From positions 1 to 36,799 of the forward strand of contig LJUP01000011.1 in the NCBI GenBank assembly GCA_001303955.1: a stretch of 36,799 nucleotides of DNA, read 5' to 3'. Within the stretch, counting starts at the first letter, position 1; the number at the start of each line of letters is the position of its first letter. The translations under genes and the position numbers were made by a program. The notes under the pieces were generated by a model. That model was not told where the DNA came from and ran no database searches. It worked only from the letters and a program-made list of their open reading frames with translations. The DNA is from Bacteroides sp. SM23_62 (GTDB lineage: Bacteria; Bacteroidota; Bacteroidia; Bacteroidales; SM23-62). Below are positions 16,920 through 25,089 of the stretch, piece after piece.

Positions 16920-18614
16920 TCAGGTTGAGATAATTGGTAGAACAAGGTGCGACGGATGACTCGAGTCATGGTAGACCGTCTGGTGGGCTACCCGTGTGTT
17001 CCTTTCAAGATGAATCTTGCCTCCCGTGTTGGGATTGCGGTCCCAAAGCGGAAAGTTACTGCTGGAAATATAGAGCCGAATACGGTGTCCCTTCTTGAAC
17101 GTATAGCTCGTGGGCATTAGCTCCAGGCTGTACTGCTCGACAGCGTCTGGTTTGAGGAGCTCCGGTGCATTAAAGATGCCCTTGCGGTACCGCGCCCGTA
17201 AGATGCCCATCGTCACGTTGTATGGCTTCCCATCGGGACCGCTGTCGAGGAGGATTGCTGTCCAGTCCGTGTCCTTTGCGTCCGAGGCAGCCCAGAAGTT
17301 TACTGCCACGGAACCGGTGACCTCCGTATCCTCAGGGAGAATAGCTGTGCTGAATGCGAGGACGTCCGACCTCTGCTCGTGTGCGCTGTGGTCGAACGAT
17401 CCTACGGGAACGAGCTTATGATGGAACCAGATCGAATGATTGCCTCCCAGCGTGGGTACTGGATTGTTGGGATCATAGTCGTACTCGCTTGCCGGTTCAT
17501 TGCCAGGCGGGGTCGTGTCCAGTCTTCCAAAGCGATCTTTCTTGGCGTTTCGCAGGTAAAATCTGGTTTCCTGTGCGGAGGGTGGCCAGTTTGAATAATG
17601 CTTCCACTGATTGGAGCCCATGGTAAAGACCCTGATCGGTGGCTCGTCACCCACGCCGTTTTGTTGGCCCTTGAGTAAATAATCCAGCCAGCGGATCGCC
17701 TCCCCCGCTGCATCCTCGCATCCACCGTGATAGTACCGGTCATCGGAAGGTAATTGACTGATGTGGTTGGTGGCCCCGACAAGCACGCGAATGTCCTTTA
17801 ACGGATTCATCTGCTTGATTTTGGACCAGTACCGGAAAGCCGAGCAGGCGTAATAGTCCCACCAACCACCGATGATGAATGTCGGGACCCTGATATTCTC
17901 AACCTTGAGCCTCTTTGCGGCGTAGAATGCGTTCCACTCGTTGTTCTCGACGATCTGGTTCCAGAGCGGGTTTTCCTCACCACGGACGTGGAGATCGAGG
18001 CCGCATAGCGGAAGGAATTTATAGGCGTTCCGGTCGGTGTCCCAGGGGACCTCTCGGATATCCGGAATGGCGCGACTGTTGGCTGCCATTGCCAGTGTCA
18101 CCGCTCCGTTGGCGCGGTATCCCCAACGCCATGTCTCGCCGTTGTTCATTGGAACGATCGCCTTGAGGTGCGGTGGTTGGGCCGTCGCCGCCGCAAATGC
18201 GGTGATCCCGCCCGCGGACTTGCCGTACATCGCCACCTGGCGGTTGCACCAGGACTGTTTCGCAATCCATTCGACGGTGTCGTATCCGTCCAGGTCATCC
18301 CGGGTGAAGCGTGTACCGATCTTCCCGTCCGCATCGCGTATCTCAGCATGGACGGTCGCATAGCCAGCGGAAAGAAAGCGATCCCTTCCGAAAGGGAATT
18401 GGCCGGCCTGATAGAATCGCTGCAGCACCACCGGCCAGGGTCCCGGTCCGCCGGGAAACCACGCATGAGCTTTGAGCTTGATGCCGTCGCGCATCGTTAC
18501 CCACTCAATGACATCCTGTGCCTCTTTATCTTTACTTTTTCCCAGAGACGGCAGGTGGAATGCACTTGCCCCTGCAGCAGCACCAAGATAGTATAGAAAT
18601 GTTTGTCGCTTCAC
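16920..18614 (-). CDS. CocE/NonD family alpha/beta hydrolase, probably horizontally acquired
   Basis: A 564-residue hydrolase of the X-Pro dipeptidyl-peptidase/CocE family. The start is GTG (18614); the N-terminal MKRQTFLYYLGAAAGASAFH reads as a signal peptide. The alpha/beta hydrolase domain carries VEWVTMRDGIKLKAHAWF, the nucleophile elbow YGKSAGGITAF, GGWWDYYACSAFRYW containing a candidate acid Asp, and GATNHI as candidate His site. After ~residue 320 comes the jelly-roll C-terminal domain (VTGSVAVNFWAASDAKDTDW, KKGHRIRLYISSSNFPLWDRN). Members hydrolyse acyl esters or peptides; specificity is not predictable. The core of the gene is far richer in GC than its neighbours: the 60 bases at 18,181 hold 43 G+C, compared with 21 of 60 at 11,581. 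The ends look host-like. Confidence 0.9.
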   Translation of the reverse strand: MKRQTFLYYLGAAAGASAFHLPSLGKSKDKEAQDVIEWVTMRDGIKLKAHAWFPGGPGPWPVVLQRFYQAGQFPFGRDRFLSAGYATVHAEIRDADGKIGTRFTRDDLDGYDTVEWIAKQSWCNRQVAMYGKSAGGITAFAAATAQPPHLKAIVPMNNGETWRWGYRANGAVTLAMAANSRAIPDIREVPWDTDRNAYKFLPLCGLDLHVRGEENPLWNQIVENNEWNAFYAAKRLKVENIRVPTFIIGGWWDYYACSAFRYWSKIKQMNPLKDIRVLVGATNHISQLPSDDRYYHGGCEDAAGEAIRWLDYLLKGQQNGVGDEPPIRVFTMGSNQWKHYSNWPPSAQETRFYLRNAKKDRFGRLDTTPPGNEPASEYDYDPNNPVPTLGGNHSIWFHHKLVPVGSFDHSAHEQRSDVLAFSTAILPEDTEVTGSVAVNFWAASDAKDTDWTAILLDSGPDGKPYNVTMGILRARYRKGIFNAPELLKPDAVEQYSLELMPTSYTFKKGHRIRLYISSSNFPLWDRNPNTGGKIHLERNTRVAHQTVYHDSSHPSHLVLPIIST

Positions 18615-18673
18615 AATTGAGAAATATTGAGGAAATAACGTACGGTCATTTATACTGATGAGAATCCTGCAAA

Positions 18674-19144
18674 TCAGACACCACCAATCGTTTTGATCCG
18701 CTTGAATACTACAAAAACCCGGATATCATCTGATAAAAAGGAATAGGCCCCCCTGGCTTTCAAAAGATTGGCAGCAATGGCAGTCATGTCCCATGCATCC
18801 TGTTCTGTAGCTTCCCATGTTGGACTGGTAAGTTTATCAATATCATTTTTATCACCGAATTTCTTCACCTTCCGGATATCCTGAAATGTGTTTTCAAGAA
18901 GGTAGGGATTATCCCAGGCCCATAACCAGGTATTGGATCTCTCCGAAAGGGATCCCACGATCTGGTAATCAGCAACCACCCTGGGGATAACACCCACATC
19001 GGAGAATATCATCATACCGGTTTCCTGCTCATAGTCCATGCGGTTGAAGTAATTCAACCTGTATTCCTGATCACATTCTGCCTGCTGCTTATCAAGATAA
19101 AGCCTTGATTCTTCGAGTAATTCCAGGTATTGTAATTGATTCAT
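18674..19144 (-). CDS. DUF6882-like small protein
   Basis: A 156-residue soluble protein without a signal peptide. The pattern NTWLWAWDNPYLLEN near the middle, followed by WEATEQDAWDMTAIAANLLKARGAYSF, matches what I remember of the DUF6882 family, whose function is unknown. Homologues tend to be sporadic small cytoplasmic proteins. It lies 64 bases downstream of the permease gene on the same strand and 59 bases before the GC-rich hydrolase; whether it shares either transcript is unclear. Codon use resembles the surrounding host genes. Confidence 0.7.
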   Translation of the reverse strand: MNQLQYLELLEESRLYLDKQQAECDQEYRLNYFNRMDYEQETGMMIFSDVGVIPRVVADYQIVGSLSERSNTWLWAWDNPYLLENTFQDIRKVKKFGDKNDIDKLTSPTWEATEQDAWDMTAIAANLLKARGAYSFLSDDIRVFVVFKRIKTIGGV

Positions 19145-19208
19145 TACGGACTGCCTTGCCCCGATAGTGATGCTGATTCCTGCTGTTTAACCGAAATGAG
19201 ACGGTTTT

Positions 19209-21599
19209 TTATTCATATTTCAAAGTCTCGGCGGGTTTTGTTTGAGCCGCTTTGAGTGTCTGGGAACTGATGGTCAGCAGTCCAACAAGGACAACGATAA
19301 ATACCCCGGCCAGGATGGTACCAATCCCGAAATCCACCCTCTTCGACATATACTGAAGCCATAAATTATTGGCTAAATATGCTATGATGCCACCGATGAC
19401 TGCGGCTATCAACATCAACCACAGGTATGACCTTGAAACCAGGAAGATAATTTGATTTACTTCCGCACCGAAAACTTTTCTTATACCGATCTCCTTCGTT
19501 CGTGTCTGTGTACTGTAGGTAGCCATTCCCAGCAGGCCGAAGCCGGCAATAATGATGGCCAGCAGTGTGGCAAAACCTACGGTATACATGATATCCTCAA
19601 AGAACGTGTAGTAATATTTAATCCTGTCATCCAGGAAATCTCCATCAAAATCATGGTATGGATCAATTTTTTTCCACGCTCTCTCCAGTTTACTGACAGT
19701 AGCCTGCATATCAGGGGTATCCAGCCGAAGGAAAGCATGAAAATATCTGTCAGGAAGATATCTTAACAGCAAGGGTTTCAGATTAAGAAACACAGCAGCG
19801 TACTGATAATTCTTAATGATACCAATGATTTCGACCACGGTTGAATCATCCAGGATCAGGGTGGTCCCAAGGGCTTCCTGCGGGGTTCCCAGCTGGAAAT
19901 GTTCAACGGTCATTTCACTGGCAATGACAAATTTCTCATTTTCCGTACTCATATTTTCAGGGAAGTTTTCCCCGGCAATCAATTCCAATCCCATGGTTTC
20001 AATATAATTCTCATCGACCGAAAAGTAATTGGCATTATATTTTTCATCTTCCGTTTTCAATCTGATATCAACCCCCCATATATTTCCCTGAGACGGAATA
20101 TGTGATGTTGCAGATATGTTAACCACTTCGGGAAACTGGCTGTATTCAGCTTTCACCCTGGTGATATCTTTTCCCTGCAGATCTATATCATATACCACTT
20201 CATCATCAAAACCCAGATCGGAATTGATCATGAAGTTCATTTGCCTGAAGATCAAAAGGATTGAAATAATGAATACCATGGAGAACACGAACTGGGTAAC
20301 AAGCAATATCTTCCTGAGCGTGATACGGCTGAAGAACCTGACATTGGTAATGCCCTTAAGTACAAATACCGGTTTGAAAGCGGAAATGAATACGGCAGGC
20401 AGTACACCTGATAGTAAACCGGTAACCAGGGCAAAGACAAGGAACCAGATATAGATCTTAATATTCTGCTCCGGCCTGATCTCGAGCAGCGACATCATCT
20501 GCATACCGGAGAAAGCCGGCAATAAATATTGTAACAAGGCGAATGCCAGGAGCAGTGAAATGACAGCTATCACTACTGCTTCAAGCAGGAACTGAATGAT
20601 CACCTGGGATCTGGTTGCCCCAAATGTCTTTCTCACACCCACTTCTTTTGCCCTTAGCAGGGAACGGGCTACTGAGAGGCTGGTATAATTAAAGGCAGCA
20701 GATATAATGATTACCAGGGCCAGTCCACCCATGAACAAAATGAATACTTTGGGCAGGAAAGTACCTATTTCATTGCCCAGTAACGGACCCGGGACGATTT
20801 TGTCCAGCGGCTGGAGATAGAAAGATAAATTATGTTCATCATCGTCTTTGTACTTTTCAATACTAATCTGATCAAGTATCTGTTGTATGTTGTCAAGGTC
20901 AGCATCTTCGTGGAGGAGAAGATAGATCCAGCTTCCCCAGGAAGTTGTCCAGTTGTTGACAAATCTTGGTTCATCCCTTTGTTGATCAAGGATCTCAAGG
21001 GTGGATAGGGATATCAACGCTTCAAACTGGATATGGGATTTTTCACTCGTTTCGGCCACGACACCTTTCACCTCATATGCTCCGAGCGTATCGATCTCTA
21101 TAAACTTTCCTATAGGATCTTCATCGCCAAAAAACTTATCGGCAGTCTCACTGCTCAGCACCATTGTATATGGTTCGTCCAGAATTTCCTCCGCCGAACC
21201 ATCCTGCAGCTGAAAATCAAAGACGTCAAAGAATGCAGTGCTGGTATACAAACCATTAAATGCCAGGCGAGTATCATTATACAGGCCTTCCCCACTGAAA
21301 GTGCTATTTAGAATGGCTACCTTCTCTGCAACGGCATAATTATCCCGAAGTTCTGTACCTAAAGGATAAGGACTGGAAGCCATCTTCAGGGAAATATTTA
21401 ATGTACTATCCACATGCTGAATCCTGCAGATCCTCTCCTTTTTCGTATGCATTTTATCGTAGGAAAACTGGTCCAGAATGACCACAATGATCAGCATGCA
21501 GACCGACATACTCAGTGACAGTCCAAAAATATTAATCAATGAAAATCCTTTATATCTGATGACATTCCTGAAGGCAGTAATGAGGAAATTTTTAATCAT
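19209..21599 (-). CDS. MacB/FtsX-type ABC transporter permease, eight-TM Bacteroidetes form
   Basis: A 796-residue permease made of two FtsX repeats. The first half has a TM helix (~20-43), a periplasmic MacB_PCD domain to ~270, and a three-TM FtsX domain with LLRAKEVGVRKTFGATRSQV. The second half starts with a TM at ~430 (ILLVTQFVFSMVFIISILL), then a second periplasmic domain and a final FtsX domain with TQTRTKEIGIRKVFGAEVNQI. The length and duplicated architecture are standard for Bacteroidetes permeases that extrude lipoproteins, peptides or antibiotics, or act in mechanotransmission. No ATPase is adjacent, so it must borrow one or work with one elsewhere. The start at 21599 (MIKNFLITAFRNVIRYKGFS) is well supported. 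Confidence 0.93.
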   Translation of the reverse strand: MIKNFLITAFRNVIRYKGFSLINIFGLSLSMSVCMLIIVVILDQFSYDKMHTKKERICRIQHVDSTLNISLKMASSPYPLGTELRDNYAVAEKVAILNSTFSGEGLYNDTRLAFNGLYTSTAFFDVFDFQLQDGSAEEILDEPYTMVLSSETADKFFGDEDPIGKFIEIDTLGAYEVKGVVAETSEKSHIQFEALISLSTLEILDQQRDEPRFVNNWTTSWGSWIYLLLHEDADLDNIQQILDQISIEKYKDDDEHNLSFYLQPLDKIVPGPLLGNEIGTFLPKVFILFMGGLALVIIISAAFNYTSLSVARSLLRAKEVGVRKTFGATRSQVIIQFLLEAVVIAVISLLLAFALLQYLLPAFSGMQMMSLLEIRPEQNIKIYIWFLVFALVTGLLSGVLPAVFISAFKPVFVLKGITNVRFFSRITLRKILLVTQFVFSMVFIISILLIFRQMNFMINSDLGFDDEVVYDIDLQGKDITRVKAEYSQFPEVVNISATSHIPSQGNIWGVDIRLKTEDEKYNANYFSVDENYIETMGLELIAGENFPENMSTENEKFVIASEMTVEHFQLGTPQEALGTTLILDDSTVVEIIGIIKNYQYAAVFLNLKPLLLRYLPDRYFHAFLRLDTPDMQATVSKLERAWKKIDPYHDFDGDFLDDRIKYYYTFFEDIMYTVGFATLLAIIIAGFGLLGMATYSTQTRTKEIGIRKVFGAEVNQIIFLVSRSYLWLMLIAAVIGGIIAYLANNLWLQYMSKRVDFGIGTILAGVFIVVLVGLLTISSQTLKAAQTKPAETLKYE

Positions 21600-21617
21600 A
21601 ATAAAACACTGTTAATG

Positions 21618-21890
21618 CTATTCGTATTTGACGATTACCCGCTGGAATTGTCCCCTAAACCTGGAGGGTGAATTAAACCAAGCTGCACATATAAAATTAC
21701 GATTAATTTTCTCAAACCCTGCTGTTGTTTAATATCCTAAAGCTGAATATCTTCTCTGACGGTCATAAGAGCTTTCGATCCATTCAAAGATTGAAAGCCG
21801 GGCTTGGTCTTTATTAACCTAACTCTTTGAGTAAATCCGCTCAACCTTGATTGTCCTGAAAAAGCCTTCTGCAACAGCGCTATTTGGCTT
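21618..21890 (-). pseudogene. Remnant of an IS3-family transposase C-terminus (two in-frame stops)
   Basis: Read on the - strand from 21890, one frame gives KPNSAVAEGFFRTIKVERIY, a stop (TAG), then KDQARLSIFEWIESSYDRQR, RYSALGY, a stop (TAA) and GFEKIN, ending at TAG at 21618. This matches the end of the DDE domain of IS3-family transposases (consensus like NAVAESFFKTLK...FEYIE.FYNR.RRHSALGYLSP.EFE). The segment holds the catalytic Glu region (AVAE) but lacks everything before it, so it is dead. No left end or inverted repeat partner was found in the window. It fills most of the 375-base gap between divergent genes; the rest of that gap holds only AT-rich sequence and the palindromes listed separately. 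Confidence 0.85.
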
Positions 21891-21936
21891 TCAATAAATT
21901 ATTCTTTAACTTTTTATTTTTTATGGAATCCTTCTG

Positions 21937-21968
21937 CTTGTATATGCAAGTATCTTGTTAAATAACAA
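21937..21968 (+). promoter_or_regulatory. Two adjacent short palindromes before the PQQ-module start
   Basis: CTTGTATATGCAAG (21937-21950, palindromic at 12 of 14 bases) and TTGTTAAATAACAA (21955-21968, perfect) sit four bases apart and end six bases before the ATG at 21975. They could be operators or a translation-blocking structure. No regulator gene in the window points to a binder, and AT-rich palindromes can arise by chance. Confidence 0.3.
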
Positions 21969-21974
21969 ATTATT

Positions 21975-24900
21975 ATGAAAAGAATGAGGTCAAAGTCTTT
22001 CCTGTTTCTGGCTGGAATGCTGATGATAATTGCCATGGCCTGGATAGGTTTCAACTGTCAGGGCAGAATTAATACGTCCCAGAGAATTCTTAACAAAATT
22101 GGAATTACTCGAGGTATTTGTGTTTTACTGGGGGATATAAGCGGTAAACTGGCAATAAGCCTTGCACAAAAAAGTGAGTTATTGATTTATGTACAATTAA
22201 CCAGCGCGGAGGATGTAAAAGTTGCACGCCAGGTGATAGATTCAGCCGGATTTTATGGAACACGTATCTTCGTCGAGAAAGGCCCGTTATCAAGGGTGCA
22301 TCTTGCTGATAATCTTGCTGATGCTCTTATTGCAATGGGCGAAGAAACAAATATTTCCGAGTCAGAGGTACTCCGGGTCCTGTGTCCCCGGGGAATAGCA
22401 TTATTGGATGGGAAAGAACTGGTAAAACCATTTCCTGAAGGAATAGATGACTGGAGTCATCCATATCATGGCCCGGATAACAATCCGCAATCCAATGACA
22501 TGATTGCCCGGGCACCTTATCTGACACAATTCCTGGCCGAACCATATTATGCACCATTGACACAGGTGGCAGTAGCTTCGGAAGGCCGTTTGTTCAAGGC
22601 TTTTGGCAACATAGCCTTTCACGTGCGTGAAGAAGCACTGCTTAATTCACTGGTAGCATTTAATGGTTACAATGGTACGATGCTCTGGAAACGAAGGCTT
22701 ACGCCTGGTGTTATGATTCACCGCAATACCATGATAGCCACTCCCGGTAAATTGTATGTAGGAGATGACAAGAGTTGCAAGGTTATCGACGCTGCCACCG
22801 GCCAGTTAAAAGACGAGATCGTTCCTCCCATAAATTTGGCTGGGGGTACATTCTGGAAGTGGATGGCGCTTGAGGACGGGATTCTTTACGCACTCGTTGG
22901 AGAACAGGAACAGAAAGATCCTGTTGTACGTCAACGCAGAGAAGCACACGGCTGGCCATGGGACCCCCTCTCGAAAGGTTTCAACCAGCCTGAGAATCCG
23001 TGGGGATTCGGACACAACTTATTGGCTATTAATCCGAAAACAAAAAAGGTACTATGGAGCCATCGGGAAGCTGAAAGTATCGACAGCCGTGCCCTCTGTA
23101 TGAAGAACGGGCAGATCTATATCTATAAGCATGGATCATTCCTGGCATGCCTGGATGCAAAAACCGGTAATGATATCTGGAGAAAGACACCGGATAATGA
23201 CCCTGGATTATTCACGGCACTCGGTGATTATTTGCATCGACAGGACTGGCGTACCAATTGGCGGACTACAGCCTATCTCAAGTGCAGTGATAAAGCACTT
23301 TACTTTGCCGGTCCCACTGTCGGTAAACTGCTCGCCGTATCTGCTGAAGATGGCACTGTTCTCTGGGAAGATCCCTATGATAATTTTCAGTTGGTTATTC
23401 GTGACGATGGACTCTATGGCATAAGTGGTCAAATCGACGAGCATAAAAGCAAAAAGTTTGATCCACTTACGGGCGAAGTATTGGCTGAATTTGATACGGA
23501 ACGACGTGCCTGTGCACGTCCGAATGGAGCAGTTGATGCTATATTTTACCGTGCTTTGGGCGGTTCAACCCGCCTGGATATCAACAGTAAAAGCCCACAA
23601 TGGATTTCACCCATGCGGGCACAATGTCATGATGGCGTGACCATTGCCAATGGCCTTTTGTACTGGTGGCCATCAGTCTGTGATTGCCAGAATACAATAT
23701 ATGGTTTTACCTGCCTTGGACCGGCTTCAGATTTTGATTACAGTAAAACAGCCACTGAAAGGGACCGGTTGGAACAAGGTGATCTGACACATATCGCCAG
23801 CCTGGATGAATCACCTGCAGACTGGCCCACCTTTCGGGCAAATAACCACTGTGATGTCACTACGGAAGCAGTGATTTCCGAATTTAATGACCGGCTCTGG
23901 TGGTTTGCACCTGCTACGGAATTTATCCCGACTGCCCCTGTCACAGTTGGTGATCTTGTGTTTTTCAGTGGTTCCAACGGCATGGTGTGGGCCCTTGACG
24001 CAGCTTCAGGGAATGTCCAATGGAAGGCATATACAGGAGGACCGGTCCGATTTCCGCCGACTGTTTGGAAGGGACGTGTGCTGGTGGGTTCCGGTGATGG
24101 ATGGGTGTATGCATTCGAGGCCCGGACCGGGCAATTGTTATGGAGGTTTGATGCAGCCCCCGAATATCGCAAAATACCTGTGTATGGTTCATTAATGTCC
24201 ACCTGGCCGGTTGCCAGCGGAGTGATTGTTGAAGATGGTGTTGCCTATTTTGCAGCTGGTATTGTAAATTATGATGGTATTCACGTATACGCGCTTGATG
24301 CAGCAACTGGAAAGATCAAATGGCAGAATAATACATCCGGACATCTGGATCCTGAGGCTCGCACCGGTGTAAGTGTACAGGGACATATGTTAATTCATAA
24401 TGGTAAGCTCTACATGGCAGGAGGGACTTCTGTTTCACCGGCAGTTTTTGATCTTGCAGACGGAAAATGCCTCAATGATCCGGCACCGCTTAAATTATGT
24501 GGCTCAAGCAGCCCGAGGGGACAGGAACTTTATAAGATAGGTGATAAGGTTGTAGCCTCCGGTATGCCTTTATACGGACACCCAGAATACCCTGTATATG
24601 ATCCTACCGTCACAAATAAAATGTTACATACATCTGCCGGGGGTCGCGATGTAGTTATTATGAATAACCGAAAGATTATGTGTTTTAACAAAATCGATAA
24701 ACAAATATTAAATAACGCTGTGTACGACCCGGCTGATGAAGCATTTTTCATGAGTCCAGGCTGGGGAAAATTGAGTATTGAGGATCAGCCATTATGGGAG
24801 TACGATGGGGGAGAAATAGTAGCCATAGCCCGGTGTAAAAATGCCGTAATCTTTACCAGGAAGCCTGCTGAAAGAACCGCTGGCGGCCAGGCAACCTCCA

Positions 24901-25058
24901 TGGCTGCGCTGGATATCCACAACGGTAAAAACCTATGGAACTGGAATCCGGCACTACCATCTTCTCCGGTTTCCTGGGGTTTGGCTGTAGACCACAGCGG
25001 TCGAATCATTGTCACGCTTGAAGATGGCCAGGTCATGTGCTTCGGTGAAAATAATTAG
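21975..25058 (+). CDS. Exported PQQ-like beta-propeller protein with degenerate methyltransferase-like head
   Basis: A 1027-residue protein with an N-terminal signal or anchor (SFLFLAGMLMIIAMAWIGF). Residues ~40-140 look like a class I methyltransferase Rossmann fold: GICVLLGDISGKLAISLAQ, SELLIYVQLTSAEDV, GTRIFVEKGPL, HLADNLADALIAM. The glycine-rich SAM motif is degenerate (GDISGK) and SAM should be absent outside the cytoplasm, so this part is probably non-catalytic. From ~190 to the end are PQQ/quinoprotein-alcohol-dehydrogenase-like blades: YNGTMLWKRRLTPG, SCKVIDAATGQLKDE, MVWALDAASGNVQWK, VYALDAATGKIKWQ. I recall the same architecture mainly from Planctomycetes, without a known function. 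It opens a four-gene run with an unknown protein and an ABC transporter, and probably works with them at the periplasmic side. Confidence 0.88.
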   Translation: MKRMRSKSFLFLAGMLMIIAMAWIGFNCQGRINTSQRILNKIGITRGICVLLGDISGKLAISLAQKSELLIYVQLTSAEDVKVARQVIDSAGFYGTRIFVEKGPLSRVHLADNLADALIAMGEETNISESEVLRVLCPRGIALLDGKELVKPFPEGIDDWSHPYHGPDNNPQSNDMIARAPYLTQFLAEPYYAPLTQVAVASEGRLFKAFGNIAFHVREEALLNSLVAFNGYNGTMLWKRRLTPGVMIHRNTMIATPGKLYVGDDKSCKVIDAATGQLKDEIVPPINLAGGTFWKWMALEDGILYALVGEQEQKDPVVRQRREAHGWPWDPLSKGFNQPENPWGFGHNLLAINPKTKKVLWSHREAESIDSRALCMKNGQIYIYKHGSFLACLDAKTGNDIWRKTPDNDPGLFTALGDYLHRQDWRTNWRTTAYLKCSDKALYFAGPTVGKLLAVSAEDGTVLWEDPYDNFQLVIRDDGLYGISGQIDEHKSKKFDPLTGEVLAEFDTERRACARPNGAVDAIFYRALGGSTRLDINSKSPQWISPMRAQCHDGVTIANGLLYWWPSVCDCQNTIYGFTCLGPASDFDYSKTATERDRLEQGDLTHIASLDESPADWPTFRANNHCDVTTEAVISEFNDRLWWFAPATEFIPTAPVTVGDLVFFSGSNGMVWALDAASGNVQWKAYTGGPVRFPPTVWKGRVLVGSGDGWVYAFEARTGQLLWRFDAAPEYRKIPVYGSLMSTWPVASGVIVEDGVAYFAAGIVNYDGIHVYALDAATGKIKWQNNTSGHLDPEARTGVSVQGHMLIHNGKLYMAGGTSVSPAVFDLADGKCLNDPAPLKLCGSSSPRGQELYKIGDKVVASGMPLYGHPEYPVYDPTVTNKMLHTSAGGRDVVIMNNRKIMCFNKIDKQILNNAVYDPADEAFFMSPGWGKLSIEDQPLWEYDGGEIVAIARCKNAVIFTRKPAERTAGGQATSMAALDIHNGKNLWNWNPALPSSPVSWGLAVDHSGRIIVTLEDGQVMCFGENN

Positions 25059-25089
25059 GTTGAGGTGGTTTGCTTATTTGACCTGAGAT

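Noticed and set aside
16715-16969. Opposing ORFs of 70 (+) and 73 (-) residues between the GHL6-like and CocE genes
   Set aside because: Neither resembles a family I know, both overlap each other, and both run into the CocE gene. A decayed gene fragment is possible but unsupported.
18037-18596. Several ORFs of 83-142 residues on both strands inside the CocE gene
   Set aside because: High GC removes stop codons in all frames; the CocE frame alone carries conserved motifs.
16920-18614. Tat signal on the CocE-like protein
   Set aside because: The N-terminus has KR rather than RR, so it is better read as an ordinary signal peptide.
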